From contig NZ_MDHN01000028.1 in NCBI RefSeq assembly GCF_001757105.1, forward strand, positions 1-64,000: DNA of 64,000 nt, written 5' to 3'. The position numbers and the translations under genes were made by a program. The notes beneath the pieces are model-generated. The model saw nothing but the letters and a program-made list of their open reading frames with translations, had not been told where the DNA came from and did not search any database. Of the stretch, positions 55,425 through 64,000 are shown in pieces (positions within the stretch are counted from its first letter, which is position 1; the number at the start of each line of letters is the position of its first letter). Origin of the DNA: Alteromonas confluentis. GTDB taxonomy: Bacteria; Pseudomonadota; Gammaproteobacteria; Enterobacterales; Alteromonadaceae.

Positions 55425-56305
55425 CTACGTTCAGCCTGCTGTTGTGATAGTCGAAGGCGCTTGTTCCACTGCGCATTAATCAATAGTGACGCCACGATAA
55501 TGCCACCGCCTAAACAAAGGCGAACTAAATCTGCATCACGATTCCATACCAATACGTTAATGATAAGCCCCGCTGGGATGAGTGCATTGTTCATGATGCC
55601 CAAGGTGCCCGCATCCACTTTTACTGCCCCGAGGTTCCAGAAATAAAAGCCCAGGCCAGAAGCCACTACACCCAGCCAAATCAATACTGTCCAATGCGTG
55701 GTGGTGGACGGCAGTTTATCGGCATCGCCAAACATTAACCACGACGGCAATACTACAATTAACGCGCCAATGAAAAACAATGCGAAGCTGCGCCAAGGCG
55801 GTGTTTTAGGCTGATAATGGCGCATAAGTCGGGCGTAGCCAACTTGGCCGATGGCAAAGGTAAGATTGGCTACCTGCAGAATAAGAAAACCGGTGACGTA
55901 ATTACTGCTTACGTCGTCGTAGCGAATAACCGCCGCTCCTGCTACAGCGATTGCCGTACAAACCAGTCCGGGCACGGACAAGCGCCGGGCCAGAATATCG
56001 TTAAACAAGGAAACATAAAGCGGCGTGAAAATAGTGAACAACAATACTTCAGGTACAGTGAGGTAAGTAAACGATTGGTACAAACAAACGTACGTGATAC
56101 CAAACTGCGATGCGCCTACGCCTAACATGCCCAGAATAAATGGACGGGGCAGACCACCAAGCCGTAAAAAAGGGAGAAAGAGTGCACCCGCCAACACAAT
56201 ACGGGTAAGGACTGCAAAATAGCTGTCTACCTGACCAGAAAGGTATACACCAATAAGACTGAATGAAAGCGCCCACAATACTGTGACAGCGGAAAGATAA
56301 AACAC
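55421..56305 (-). CDS. EamA/DMT-family transporter
   Basis: The 294-residue integral membrane protein has ten predicted helices in two EamA repeats, about residues 1-135 and 145-285. The first opens LWALSFSLIGVYLSG and the second is marked by VVASGLGFYFWNLGAVKVDAGTL. Members export amino acids, metabolites or nucleotide sugars; YedA/CarD-type proteins are close in style. The substrate is unknown. The basic tail is RLRLSQQQAERR. Confidence 0.88.
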   Translation of the reverse strand: MFYLSAVTVLWALSFSLIGVYLSGQVDSYFAVLTRIVLAGALFLPFLRLGGLPRPFILGMLGVGASQFGITYVCLYQSFTYLTVPEVLLFTIFTPLYVSLFNDILARRLSVPGLVCTAIAVAGAAVIRYDDVSSNYVTGFLILQVANLTFAIGQVGYARLMRHYQPKTPPWRSFALFFIGALIVVLPSWLMFGDADKLPSTTTHWTVLIWLGVVASGLGFYFWNLGAVKVDAGTLGIMNNALIPAGLIINVLVWNRDADLVRLCLGGGIIVASLLINAQWNKRLRLSQQQAERR

Positions 56306-56454
56306 AGAAACAACCTTTTAATTGAAACGTCAGCGCACGGTCGCTGGACCGCCGTAAATCAGGCTACGTAGTTTACCTTACGTGCAGGAAAAAGTAGTAA
56401 GGTTGTTTAGAGCGGGTGTATTTACTGGCAAAAAAATAAATCTTTGCAATTAAA

Positions 56455-56469
56455 TAGACGATCGGTCTA
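56455..56469. promoter_or_regulatory. Operator upstream of acuR (TAGACGATCGGTCTA)
   Basis: A 15-bp near-perfect palindrome with TAGAC and GTCTA arms, ending two bases before the TetR start. The same sequence with one base changed lies before acuI at 57207. It is the expected binding site for the TetR regulator. Confidence 0.8.
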
Positions 56470-56471
56470 AT

Positions 56472-57182
56472 ATGTGTTCCATGAGTACTTCCATACCTTC
56501 TAATAAAGAGCTTTCTGGCACAAAGCCTTCTGACGCCAAGTCATCTGGCACTGAGCTTGTTAACAAAAAGCCGCGACGTGGGCGTCCGCCTAAAGCTGGG
56601 CGAGAGAACACCGACACCCGGGCTGAATTGATCCGCAGCGGCCTTGAACACCTGACTGAATTTGGATTTTCAGCATCGGGTATCGATACGATCCTGAAAA
56701 AAGTCGGTGTACCCAAAGGCTCATTTTATTTTTATTTCGCCAGTAAAGAAGCCTTCGGTCATGCAGTGGTGAACAGCTATGCCAGCTACTTTGCCGAAAA
56801 GCTACAGCGTACACTCAAAGATGAGAGCGTTGCGCCCCTGGCTCGGGTCGCTTTGTTTGTAGATGATGCGTCAGCAGGTATGAAGAAGCATGATTTCACC
56901 CGAGGTTGCTTAGTCGGCAATTTAGGGCAGGAAGTCGATTCACTACCAGAAAGTTTTCGTGGCCGCTTAATTGAAATATTTTCTGAGTGGCAGGAACACC
57001 TTCGCGAGTGTTTGCAAGCGGCCATTGAAGCAGGAGAATTAGCGGCGCATGCCGATTGCGATTGGCTAGCGGAAGTGTTCTGGAGTGGTTGGGAGGGCGC
57101 AGTAAGCCGGGCCAAACTGGAAAAGTCAGCACGCCCATTGGCAAGCTATTTGAAATTCTATTTAGCCGGTTTACCAAAGTAG
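56472..57182 (+). CDS. acuR: TetR-family regulator, AcuR-like
   Basis: The 236-residue protein has a low-complexity N-terminal tail rich in Ser, Lys and Thr, then GRPPKAG. The helix-turn-helix spans about 43-90 (TEFGFSASGIDTILKKVGVPKGSFYFYFASK), and the C-terminal ligand domain follows. AcuR of Rhodobacter represses the acrylate genes and is relieved by acrylate; the adjacent acuI and the paired operators support the same role. The start may be ATG 56472 or 56481. Both lie so close to the operator that the transcript would have hardly any leader. Confidence 0.82.
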   Translation: MCSMSTSIPSNKELSGTKPSDAKSSGTELVNKKPRRGRPPKAGRENTDTRAELIRSGLEHLTEFGFSASGIDTILKKVGVPKGSFYFYFASKEAFGHAVVNSYASYFAEKLQRTLKDESVAPLARVALFVDDASAGMKKHDFTRGCLVGNLGQEVDSLPESFRGRLIEIFSEWQEHLRECLQAAIEAGELAAHADCDWLAEVFWSGWEGAVSRAKLEKSARPLASYLKFYLAGLPK

Positions 57183-57197
57183 GCCGGCTTTTTATTT
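57164..57197 (+). terminator. Terminator overlapping the acuR 3' end
   Basis: AGCCGG (57164-57169) pairs with CCGGCT (57184-57189), followed by TTTTATTT. The left arm lies inside the last codons of acuR. It would separate acuR from acuI, each with its own operator. Confidence 0.65.
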
Positions 57198-57206
57198 ATC
57201 TGTTAA

Positions 57207-57221
57207 TAGACGATCAGTCTA
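57207..57221. promoter_or_regulatory. Operator upstream of acuI (TAGACGATCAGTCTA)
   Basis: This matches the site before acuR at 14 of 15 positions and has better symmetry in the right arm. It lies 13 bp before the acuI start codon, close to the ribosome site GGAGG. Confidence 0.8.
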
Positions 57222-57234
57222 TATTGGAGGAAAT

Positions 57235-58218
57235 ATGTTCAGAGGAATCGTTATCGACAAAGTGGACGATAATTATCAGGCCGAACTTACCAGCATTAGC
57301 GAAGACATGCTAATGGACGGGGACGTGAGTATTGATGTGATGTATAGCACTCTGAACTACAAAGATGGCCTCGCGATTACCGGCAAAAGTCCAGTAGTAA
57401 GGCGTTTTCCGATGATCCCGGGGGTGGATTTGGTGGGAACCGTAACCCAGTCGGGCTCCTCACTTTTTCAGCCTGGCGATAGAGTATTGTTAAATGGCTT
57501 TGGTGTAGGTGAAACGCACTGCGGCGGCCTGGCGGAAAAGGCCCGACTGAAGAATGAGTGGCTGATTAAGTTGCCCGAGGGAATGTCACCACGGCATGCA
57601 ATGGCAATTGGGACTGCGGGCTATACGGCCATGTTGTGCGTGATGGCGCTGCAAAAGCATGTCATTGAGCCGGGCAGCGGCGAAGTATTGGTTACCGGCG
57701 CTAACGGTGGGGTTGGCAGCTTTGCCGTGGCACTGCTGGCGAAGCTTGGCTATACCGTAGTGGCTTCTACCGGGCGCATGGAAGAAGCTGATTACCTGAA
57801 AAAGCTGGGGGCCACGGAGATCATCCACCGCGATACCTTGTCTGAACCAGGCCGTCCATTGGCAAAAGAGCGTTGGGCTGCTGCTATTGATTCAGTAGGC
57901 AGCCATACCCTGGCAAACGTTTGCGCATCGACGGGTTACGGCGGTATCGTCGCCGCATGTGGTCTGGCACAGGGGTATGATTTACCTGCCACTGTGATGC
58001 CATTTATTTTACGCGGTGTGACATTAGCCGGTATCGACAGTGTGATGCGTCCGCTGGAAGATCGGGAAGTTGCATGGTCGAAACTGGCAGAACTGGTTGA
58101 TGATGATTTGCTGGCCGAGATTTCACATGAAATTGGGCTTGGTGAGGTTATTGAAACCGGTAAACAACTGCTGGAAGGGAAAGTGCGCGGACGTGTAGTG
58201 GTGAATTTGTCCCGCTAG
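57235..58218 (+). CDS. acuI: Acrylyl-CoA reductase (NADPH), AcuI/YhdH family
   Basis: The 327-residue medium-chain dehydrogenase without structural zinc matches AcuI. It has LNYKDGLAITGKSPVVRRFPM near 40-60, GDRVLLNGFGVGE, and the NADPH motif TGANGGVGSFA near 154-164. AcuI reduces toxic acrylyl-CoA to propionyl-CoA, a step in DMSP and acrylate breakdown in marine bacteria. TTGGAGG before the ATG is a strong ribosome site. It is controlled by its own AcuR-type operator. No DMSP lyase gene is present in the window. Confidence 0.9.
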   Translation: MFRGIVIDKVDDNYQAELTSISEDMLMDGDVSIDVMYSTLNYKDGLAITGKSPVVRRFPMIPGVDLVGTVTQSGSSLFQPGDRVLLNGFGVGETHCGGLAEKARLKNEWLIKLPEGMSPRHAMAIGTAGYTAMLCVMALQKHVIEPGSGEVLVTGANGGVGSFAVALLAKLGYTVVASTGRMEEADYLKKLGATEIIHRDTLSEPGRPLAKERWAAAIDSVGSHTLANVCASTGYGGIVAACGLAQGYDLPATVMPFILRGVTLAGIDSVMRPLEDREVAWSKLAELVDDDLLAEISHEIGLGEVIETGKQLLEGKVRGRVVVNLSR

Positions 58219-58341
58219 TCCTGGTGAATGATAGCGAGACAATGTGAATAGGCGGGCGGGGCTGTAAATCGTCAGCCCTGCTAGCCGTTTGTTTCTCGTT
58301 GGCTCACGGCGGTTTCTTTCTCACTGGTCACCGCAGTTTGC

Positions 58342-59244
58342 TTAGCGCTTTTTTAACCACGCCACTAAGTCTGGAAAGTGGTCTTCTCTGGCGGCAGGAT
58401 GGGTAAGCATATTGATATGATCGTAATCCAGCGCATTGCCATTGGCTTTACTCAATAAAGTGAAAAAGCTGTCAGTATTTCCCGTCTCACGGATAAATCG
58501 GCGGATATCTTCAGGGTGTCCCAACGCATGATCGGCCACGGCTGCAATGTGCCAGGTTGGTGGCCAGGTGGTAGATTGCGCTGCCGCCGCATAATCAAAA
58601 CTGTCCCTGGTATCTCGCCACGGGGTGTGTTTAACCCAATGTACGCTTTGTCTTAACGACTCTCGGGTTTCGTCGTCGGAGCCAATTTTATATTGCCTGG
58701 CCGGAAGGTAGCCTTTGTGTCTGGCAATGAGGGGGGACAGCCATTTCCAGATCAAGTCGACTTTTATCAGCTTTTCGGGATTTCTGGCGTACACACTGCG
58801 TTTACTGCCAAAACACACCTGGCTGCGCACTTTCTCAACCAGCTTTGGAAAGCGGGCGAGAGCAGAAGCCACCAGAATGCCGCCCCAGGAATGACAAATA
58901 ATATGGACGGGTTGCCCCGTGCGCTGCCAGATAAACTCAATCATCAACGGTATATCGCGGGTGATTTGGTCGGTTTGGTCGTGTGCCTGATCGTCTCTGA
59001 TCGGTGGTGTACTTTTCCCTCGACCACGCATGTCTGCGACAAAAACATCAAACCCTTGTTCTGCGAGATAGCAGCCGAGACCTTTCCCCGACTCAGTGTA
59101 GAAAATTTTACCGTTCTCAATAGCGCCGTGAATCATCAGCACTGGCGCACCGTTGTCATTTTGATGAATGTGCCTTAAGTGAAGCTGATGGTGTTTGTCA
59201 GTAATGAAAAGCGACTCTTGCGACGGAAGTGGGCTGTCGGCCAT
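58342..59244 (-). CDS. Alpha/beta-hydrolase
   Basis: The 300-residue serine hydrolase has the oxyanion motif MIHGAIENG near 37-45, the nucleophile Ser119 in IICHSWGG, a likely acid in AVADHALGHPED, and the His in DYDHINMLTH. DMRGRGKS is the typical strand after the oxyanion loop. No lid or signal peptide is seen, so it is probably a cytosolic esterase or lipase-like enzyme. The substrate is unknown. It is convergent with acuI. Confidence 0.85.
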   Translation of the reverse strand: MADSPLPSQESLFITDKHHQLHLRHIHQNDNGAPVLMIHGAIENGKIFYTESGKGLGCYLAEQGFDVFVADMRGRGKSTPPIRDDQAHDQTDQITRDIPLMIEFIWQRTGQPVHIICHSWGGILVASALARFPKLVEKVRSQVCFGSKRSVYARNPEKLIKVDLIWKWLSPLIARHKGYLPARQYKIGSDDETRESLRQSVHWVKHTPWRDTRDSFDYAAAAQSTTWPPTWHIAAVADHALGHPEDIRRFIRETGNTDSFFTLLSKANGNALDYDHINMLTHPAAREDHFPDLVAWLKKR

Positions 59245-59371
59245 AAGGTATCAAGTTAATGAATTGTTAGTTAAGCATGCCAGCTTGCTTGGAATAGGTC
59301 AACTGGACAAACCAGTTGGTGTGAGTTTATAGCTCGATATTATGGTGTGTCAGCTATACCGGCTATAAAAA

Positions 59372-59397
59372 AGGCGTGCAGCTTTTACTGCACGCCT
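59372..59397 (-). terminator. Terminator of the zincin-like lipoprotein gene
   Basis: AGGCGTGCAG (59372-59381) pairs with CTGCACGCCT (59388-59397). The A-run on the left gives T on the minus strand. Confidence 0.85.
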
Positions 59398-59424
59398 GTT
59401 CTTGCTATCTATATTCCCAACAGA

Positions 59425-61704
59425 TTAGAGTGTGCGGGTACACACCACGTGACGAATAGAGCTGCGCGGTGAATCTGCCATACTGTTTCCTTCAGACGTA
59501 ACTGCTAACGTATTCATCGAAAGATCCGCTGCAATAGACACCGACCAGAAATAGCGGTCATAGGTAGCAGAGCCTAAATCCAGAGGTGGCGTCGCACTTT
59601 CCACGAAAGCTGCGTTGAGTTCTTCCTGCATCGGCACGCGCCAATCCGTATTGCCGCCATCTTCCCGACGTTCGCAGAAGGCGACAGCTTCAAACAGTGA
59701 CATTCGCGGGTAGTCACTCAGTATCATCCATTCCAGTGTGGCTGCACTGTCGTAGGTTTGATTTATCGCAATGGCTTCAACTTCTGCTTGCTGCACGGCG
59801 CCGCTATCTGAACTAAAGCGTACTGCCGCCAATGCTGGATTGTTCGACGTTCGGGCAACCACAACGTTGCAGCTTGCATCTGGTGCCAATGTTGCGCCAG
59901 CACAGGTAGACGACTGAATAGTGAAATAGGCCGCATTTAATCCGTCCAGGGTTTCGCTAAGTCCGCTAACCGTGCTGTCAGATTCATTGGTGAGCGTAAC
60001 GGTAACGGTTTCATTCGCAGCCGCCCCGGGTAGGGTAGATAATGCCGGTTGGGGAATGAGTGCGGGTGGTGTTACCGACAAACTGACAGTCAGTGCTTCA
60101 CCGGTGCCCTGGGTGCCGTTCACATTCACTGTAATACCGCGATAGGTATCAACGTAATCTTCTGTAATGCCTAATGTCGTTTCATCTTCCGGCATAAGGT
60201 AAAGCGCATCTAACGGGCTATTGGTGCCGGTGGTATATCGGGTTTGAGGAATAGAAACCAGCAGTTGATATGCAGCGTCTGAGTCGATTTCCTCAAACAG
60301 TGAAGCGTCAGGACCAATGGGGGCTTTCACTTCAAAATTTATGTAAACCGCATCACCATTGGTGTCTCGGGCATAGGGTACGCGCAAGAGTTGCACGCCA
60401 CCTGCGGGTGACGATGATTGCGCTAAATCCACGTCGCTTGCTGCTGTGGCAATCATTACGTTATCGGTGGTAAGCCAACCGGCTAAATTACGCATGGGGG
60501 CAGTAAATGCAGCTTCATGATCGTCGATGTCACCCATGGGGAAGGGGCTTTCATCGCCATCTTCTGCGCAGTCCTCTGTACTGCGGTAGGCAAAACTTGC
60601 GGCTGGCAGAGTTTCACAACGACTGGCATTCGCGTGACGCATGCCAAAGGTATGACCTAAGTTATGCAAAAGCGTGGCTTTGCTAACACATTCACTTGCC
60701 GTGTACGCTGCGTAATGGTCCCAGCTTTCCAGGGCATTGCTGTGGTTAAGCGAAGCATAACAGACATAAGGCGTATTCGGACTGTCGTTAATAACAGTAA
60801 TAAGGCGGTCGTAGCTGGTGTAGTCGGCCACGTTTTCAGCAATCCAGGCGTAAATTTCCTGCAACTGCGCATCGCCTAACATTACCTCGTTACCAATAAA
60901 GGAAAAGCCATACGTTTCGCCACTGCTGGTAGTGTCGGTGGCAGTAAGGGTGTAGTTCGACATCACGTGAGGCTCTAACCACGCAGCGCCTTCCGACGCA
61001 TTCACCACATACTGATTAATTGCATCTTCATCAGTAATGAACAGGGCTGTCAGATCATCTGTGCCAAAGTCTTCAAGGCTATCGCGCCCTGCGAATGACA
61101 CTGGCAATACCAGCGTTTTCTGACCGCCAGTGTTGCTACGGGTTGTAGTATCAGACTGGGGAGTAAAGGTTGCGCTAACCTCACAACTTTCGCTGGCGGT
61201 AAAGCTATACACGTTACCTTTCAATGACCCGTTACAGCCGCTTACCGCATCTATCATGTTAGTTACATCGGGTACCAGTGTCATCGATACACGCTCACCT
61301 TGCTGCGTCGTCACAGAACTGGGGTACAGCACACCGCCGCTTAGTGCAGCGCTGGTAACATTTACCGTGGTGTCGATTTCAGAAAATGTGGCTGAAACCG
61401 TACAGGCAGCAGTAATTGCCCCTGTGGTGTAAGTGGTTCCGTTCAGTGTGCCGTCACAGCCTTCAGCAAGGGTGAGTTCATAGCCCGAGTCTGGCGTAAG
61501 TGTGATTGCCAGCGTGCTGTTCTCGTTCACCGCTTCACTGGTGACTGAAGATGAACCGCCATCGCTGGTGGTAACGGTAACCGTATAGGTTGTCGGCGTG
61601 GGTGTAGGTGTTACCGGTGTTGTCGGGGTGCTGTCAGAACCACCACCGCCACCACAGGCAGTAATCGATAAACTAAGTGCAATAAGGGAGAAAGACCTTT
61701 TCAT
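59425..61704 (-). CDS. Lipoprotein with degenerate zincin motif and DUF1566 domain
   Basis: The 759-residue protein has a lipobox ITACG, a glycine run and a Thr/Pro linker. Two beta repeats follow (about 43-185) of the kind seen in bacterial surface proteins. Residues about 200-530 resemble an M11-type metallopeptidase, with H347-N-L-G-H351-T-F-G-x-x-H357 at the zinc site. The catalytic Glu of HExxH is Asn348, so peptidase activity is doubtful although the three zinc His remain. A C-terminal Lcl/DUF1566-like domain (about 660-759) reads LEWMILSDYPRMS and NTDWRVPMQEEL. It is probably surface exposed and may act in binding. Confidence 0.75.
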   Translation of the reverse strand: MKRSFSLIALSLSITACGGGGGSDSTPTTPVTPTPTPTTYTVTVTTSDGGSSSVTSEAVNENSTLAITLTPDSGYELTLAEGCDGTLNGTTYTTGAITAACTVSATFSEIDTTVNVTSAALSGGVLYPSSVTTQQGERVSMTLVPDVTNMIDAVSGCNGSLKGNVYSFTASESCEVSATFTPQSDTTTRSNTGGQKTLVLPVSFAGRDSLEDFGTDDLTALFITDEDAINQYVVNASEGAAWLEPHVMSNYTLTATDTTSSGETYGFSFIGNEVMLGDAQLQEIYAWIAENVADYTSYDRLITVINDSPNTPYVCYASLNHSNALESWDHYAAYTASECVSKATLLHNLGHTFGMRHANASRCETLPAASFAYRSTEDCAEDGDESPFPMGDIDDHEAAFTAPMRNLAGWLTTDNVMIATAASDVDLAQSSSPAGGVQLLRVPYARDTNGDAVYINFEVKAPIGPDASLFEEIDSDAAYQLLVSIPQTRYTTGTNSPLDALYLMPEDETTLGITEDYVDTYRGITVNVNGTQGTGEALTVSLSVTPPALIPQPALSTLPGAAANETVTVTLTNESDSTVSGLSETLDGLNAAYFTIQSSTCAGATLAPDASCNVVVARTSNNPALAAVRFSSDSGAVQQAEVEAIAINQTYDSAATLEWMILSDYPRMSLFEAVAFCERREDGGNTDWRVPMQEELNAAFVESATPPLDLGSATYDRYFWSVSIAADLSMNTLAVTSEGNSMADSPRSSIRHVVCTRTL

Positions 61705-62002
61705 GCATCATCCTTAAAAAAGCAGGCCAAGAGGGTTACATTCTCTACGCCCGCTTTACATTAAGGTTCATGCACTTTTTAAACTATTTTTACGTTTTGC
61801 TAAAAAGATATAAAAACCTAACGTATTAGATAATTCTTTACTGCTAAACAGCGTTCAATGTTAGGAAATGCCGCCCAGTCCAATCGATTAGAAGAATAAC
61901 CCATTGTGGAAGGTGGCAAACTCGCTGGTCTTTGCTAATTTTAAACAAGAATCTTAGCCGCTAAGTACGATCTATTTTTTGCTGTTAAGGGGCGTCTTTT
62001 TG

Positions 62003-63658
62003 ATGCCGCCACTGACTTTTTGCAGGTTTGCCTTGATGAATGATGTAAACAATTGTGAGAACGGATTCGAAGCTGTTTTCAGAAATTCGAAAGATGGTCT
62101 GGCAATTTTTAAAGATGAAGTGTTTATCGACTGTAATGCGTCTATGCTAACGCTGGTCGGCGTTGACAATAGAGATGATTTTATTGGTAAAACCCCATTC
62201 GACTTTTCCCCAGCGCGACAACACGACGGCACCCTATCGGTAACTAAAGGGCTCGCCTTGGTGGCCCGTTGCCATCAGGAAGGCAGCGTGCGTTTTGAAT
62301 GGATCATCAAACGTTTTAATGGCGATGCACTTTGGGTAGAAATTATTCTCACCAAAATGACTATGGACGGTGAGGAGGTCATTTATGCGAGCTGGCGTGA
62401 TATCTCTGAAAGTAAAGCCATTGAGCTGGCGCTCAAAGAGCAGAAAAATACCTTTGAGACCTTATTTAATGAATCTCAAGATGGGCTGAGCCTGCTCATT
62501 GATCACAAGTTCATCGATTGCAATAAAGCCCTGTTAGATATGTTCGGCTATTCCAGCAAAGAGGAAATCCTCGGCCTCACGCCAATGGATCTATCACCAG
62601 AGTATCAAGCGGACGGTCGTCGCTCTGTAGATGTGGTGGCTGACAATGCAAAACAGGTAGCTGGCTATGGAAACAAGATGCTGGAGTGGCAGCATCAACG
62701 GGCTGATGGTTCGCTGTTCTGGACTGAAATTATTGTGATAGAGATAAAGCTAAATGGTGGCCCCGCCATCTATGCTATTACCCGTGATATTTCAGAAAAG
62801 AAAGCGCTGCAAGAAAAAATAATAAGCAGGAACGAAGCGCTAAAGGAGACTAACCGCAGCTTGTCTGAAACCATTGAAAGTCTGAAGCTGGCACAGAGTA
62901 AATTGGTCGAGTCAGAGAAAATGGCCAGCTTGGGCTCGCTGGTGGCGGGTGTTGCTCATGAGATTAATACGCCGGTGGGCATAGGACTCACCGGTATTAC
63001 CCAATTAATGGAAGAATGTCGCGATATCCAAACCCGATACGAACAGGGAAATCTAACGGAAAATGACTTCGAGGATTATCTTAATAGCGCCAGTGAACTG
63101 GCTGGCATGATTAAGAAAAACATTGATAGAACAGCGCAGTTAGTGCGCAGCTTTAAGCAGGTGGCGGTGGATCAGACCAGTGAAGAAGACCGGGAGGTAA
63201 ATCTTAATCAGTATCTCGATGAAATCTTCTACAGTTTAAGTTCTGTGTTACGCAAAGCGAAAGTGGTTGTTGCAACGGAGTGTCGCAACGATATCAATGT
63301 GGTGACCAACCCAGGCCTGCTTTCCCAAGTGGTCACTAATCTTATTATGAACTCCGTCAATCATGGTTTTAAAGATCGCGACTCCGGCAATATCTACATT
63401 GGGATTAGTGAACACGAAAATAATATGTTCATGATGCAATATCGCGACGATGGCAGGGGAATCAATAAAGAAAACTTAAGCCGGATTTTTGACCCGTTTT
63501 TTACAACGAACCGCAGTCATGGCGGCACCGGGCTCGGGCTGAATATTACTTATAATATTATTACCAATGCCCTTGGTGGCTCGATTACCTGTAACAGCGA
63601 GGAAAACAAAGGCGTTGAATTTATCATCAAATTCAAAGTGAAAGCGCGCCTCGATTAG
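62003..63658 (+). CDS. PAS-PAS sensor histidine kinase
   Basis: The frame opens at TTG 61979. The ATG at 62003 follows AAGGGG with good spacing and is preferred, and the ATG at 62036 is possible. It gives 551 residues with two PAS domains (about 15-125 and 135-255), a coiled-coil linker, and the phosphoacceptor His319 in GVAHEINTPVG. The ATPase domain has NLIMNSVNHGF, DDGRGI and GGTGLGL boxes. No membrane segment is present, so it is a cytosolic sensor. No response regulator is adjacent, so its partner lies elsewhere. Confidence 0.9.
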   Translation: MPPLTFCRFALMNDVNNCENGFEAVFRNSKDGLAIFKDEVFIDCNASMLTLVGVDNRDDFIGKTPFDFSPARQHDGTLSVTKGLALVARCHQEGSVRFEWIIKRFNGDALWVEIILTKMTMDGEEVIYASWRDISESKAIELALKEQKNTFETLFNESQDGLSLLIDHKFIDCNKALLDMFGYSSKEEILGLTPMDLSPEYQADGRRSVDVVADNAKQVAGYGNKMLEWQHQRADGSLFWTEIIVIEIKLNGGPAIYAITRDISEKKALQEKIISRNEALKETNRSLSETIESLKLAQSKLVESEKMASLGSLVAGVAHEINTPVGIGLTGITQLMEECRDIQTRYEQGNLTENDFEDYLNSASELAGMIKKNIDRTAQLVRSFKQVAVDQTSEEDREVNLNQYLDEIFYSLSSVLRKAKVVVATECRNDINVVTNPGLLSQVVTNLIMNSVNHGFKDRDSGNIYIGISEHENNMFMMQYRDDGRGINKENLSRIFDPFFTTNRSHGGTGLGLNITYNIITNALGGSITCNSEENKGVEFIIKFKVKARLD

Positions 63659-63714
63659 TGCTGTTTCACGCCTGACGACAGCACCATCGAATATACGGGT
63701 ATCGTTTTTTTATT

Positions 63715-64000
63715 TCAAAATTGCTCATCGTAACTGGCAATACTGGCGTACACCTCTGCGCTTCCATCCTTTTTGAGAAGCAGGATATCATAGGGGCTAA
63801 AGCGGCCGCCCATTTCCATTCCAGGTGTACCCACAGGCATTGCTGGCACAGAAAGGCCGATGGCGTCTGCTGCCGGTGATTGCAGAAATTGCTGAACAAA
63901 CTTGGCCGGTACATGGCCCTCAAATACGTAGCCATCGATAGTGCCGGTGTGACAAGACTGGTATTGCTCGCGTACGCCCGCTTCCATCTTCAATGAGAAC
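63715..64000 (-). CDS. DUF411 domain protein, 5' end beyond the window
   Basis: The C-terminal 95 or so residues of a DUF411 protein are visible: SCHTGTIDGYVFEGHVPAKF, then AIGLSVPAMPVGTPGMEMGG, and the end LLKKDGSAEVYASIA. The Cys-His and the Met-rich segment are typical of this family of small periplasmic proteins linked to copper handling. The frame continues past 64000, so the start and the expected N-terminal Cys motif are not seen. It is convergent with the sensor kinase. Confidence 0.85.
   Translation of the reverse strand, partial: FSLKMEAGVREQYQSCHTGTIDGYVFEGHVPAKFVQQFLQSPAADAIGLSVPAMPVGTPGMEMGGRFSPYDILLLKKDGSAEVYASIASYDEQF

Overview
The window reads as a chromosome segment of a marine gammaproteobacterium, most likely of the Alteromonadaceae. 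This is inferred from the gene types and protein style (two large TonB-dependent receptors, lipoprotein prolyl oligopeptidase, M61 peptidase, HelD, RluF, an AcuR/AcuI acrylate pair, an entericidin-like peptide). No rRNA or tRNA gene was seen, so the genus is not settled.

Left edge (1-3.9 kb): an AT-rich accessory stretch with a 42-bp periodic repeat, a small orphan gene, gene-poor DNA with two terminator-like hairpins, and a P-loop ATPase gene broken by two -1 frameshifts in A-runs. Next (3.9-20.3 kb): a CPBP membrane protease, a YceB-like lipoprotein, an internally deleted ISL3 transposase, a detoxification-type block (aldo/keto reductase, deleted SDR remnant, old-yellow-enzyme reductase, divergent AraC regulator), an M61 peptidase, a DJ-1/PfpI protein with divergent LysR regulator, a lactonase-fold protein, a ParDE toxin-antitoxin pair, an MBL hydrolase and helicase IV.

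Centre (20.3-38.5 kb): a complete-looking type II polyketide cluster for an aryl polyene pigment. A chorismatase would make a hydroxybenzoate starter, an AMP-ligase would load it, two ketosynthases plus a cysteine-less ketosynthase-like partner, a ketoreductase and two hot-dog dehydratases would extend it on two ACPs primed by a Sfp-type PPTase, and a thioesterase, glycosyltransferase, two acyltransferases, a LolA-like carrier and an MMPL exporter would finish and place it in the outer membrane. A flavin-dependent halogenase-like enzyme with the diagnostic motifs sits inside the operon, so the product may be halogenated like xanthomonadin. Two divergent promoter regions of the cluster share the same 12-bp palindrome, TAGTTTAAACTA, which suggests one common regulator.

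Right part (38.5-64 kb): a secreted protein with two internal repeats, RluF, two TonB-dependent receptors, an ADP-ribosylglycohydrolase gene with a premature TAA, a prolyl oligopeptidase, an amidohydrolase, an MscS channel with entericidin-like lipoprotein, an EamA transporter, the acuR-acuI pair with matching operators, an alpha/beta hydrolase, a zincin-like lipoprotein whose catalytic Glu is replaced by Asn, a PAS-PAS histidine kinase, and a DUF411 gene cut by the window end. Many genes are separated by well-formed intrinsic terminators.
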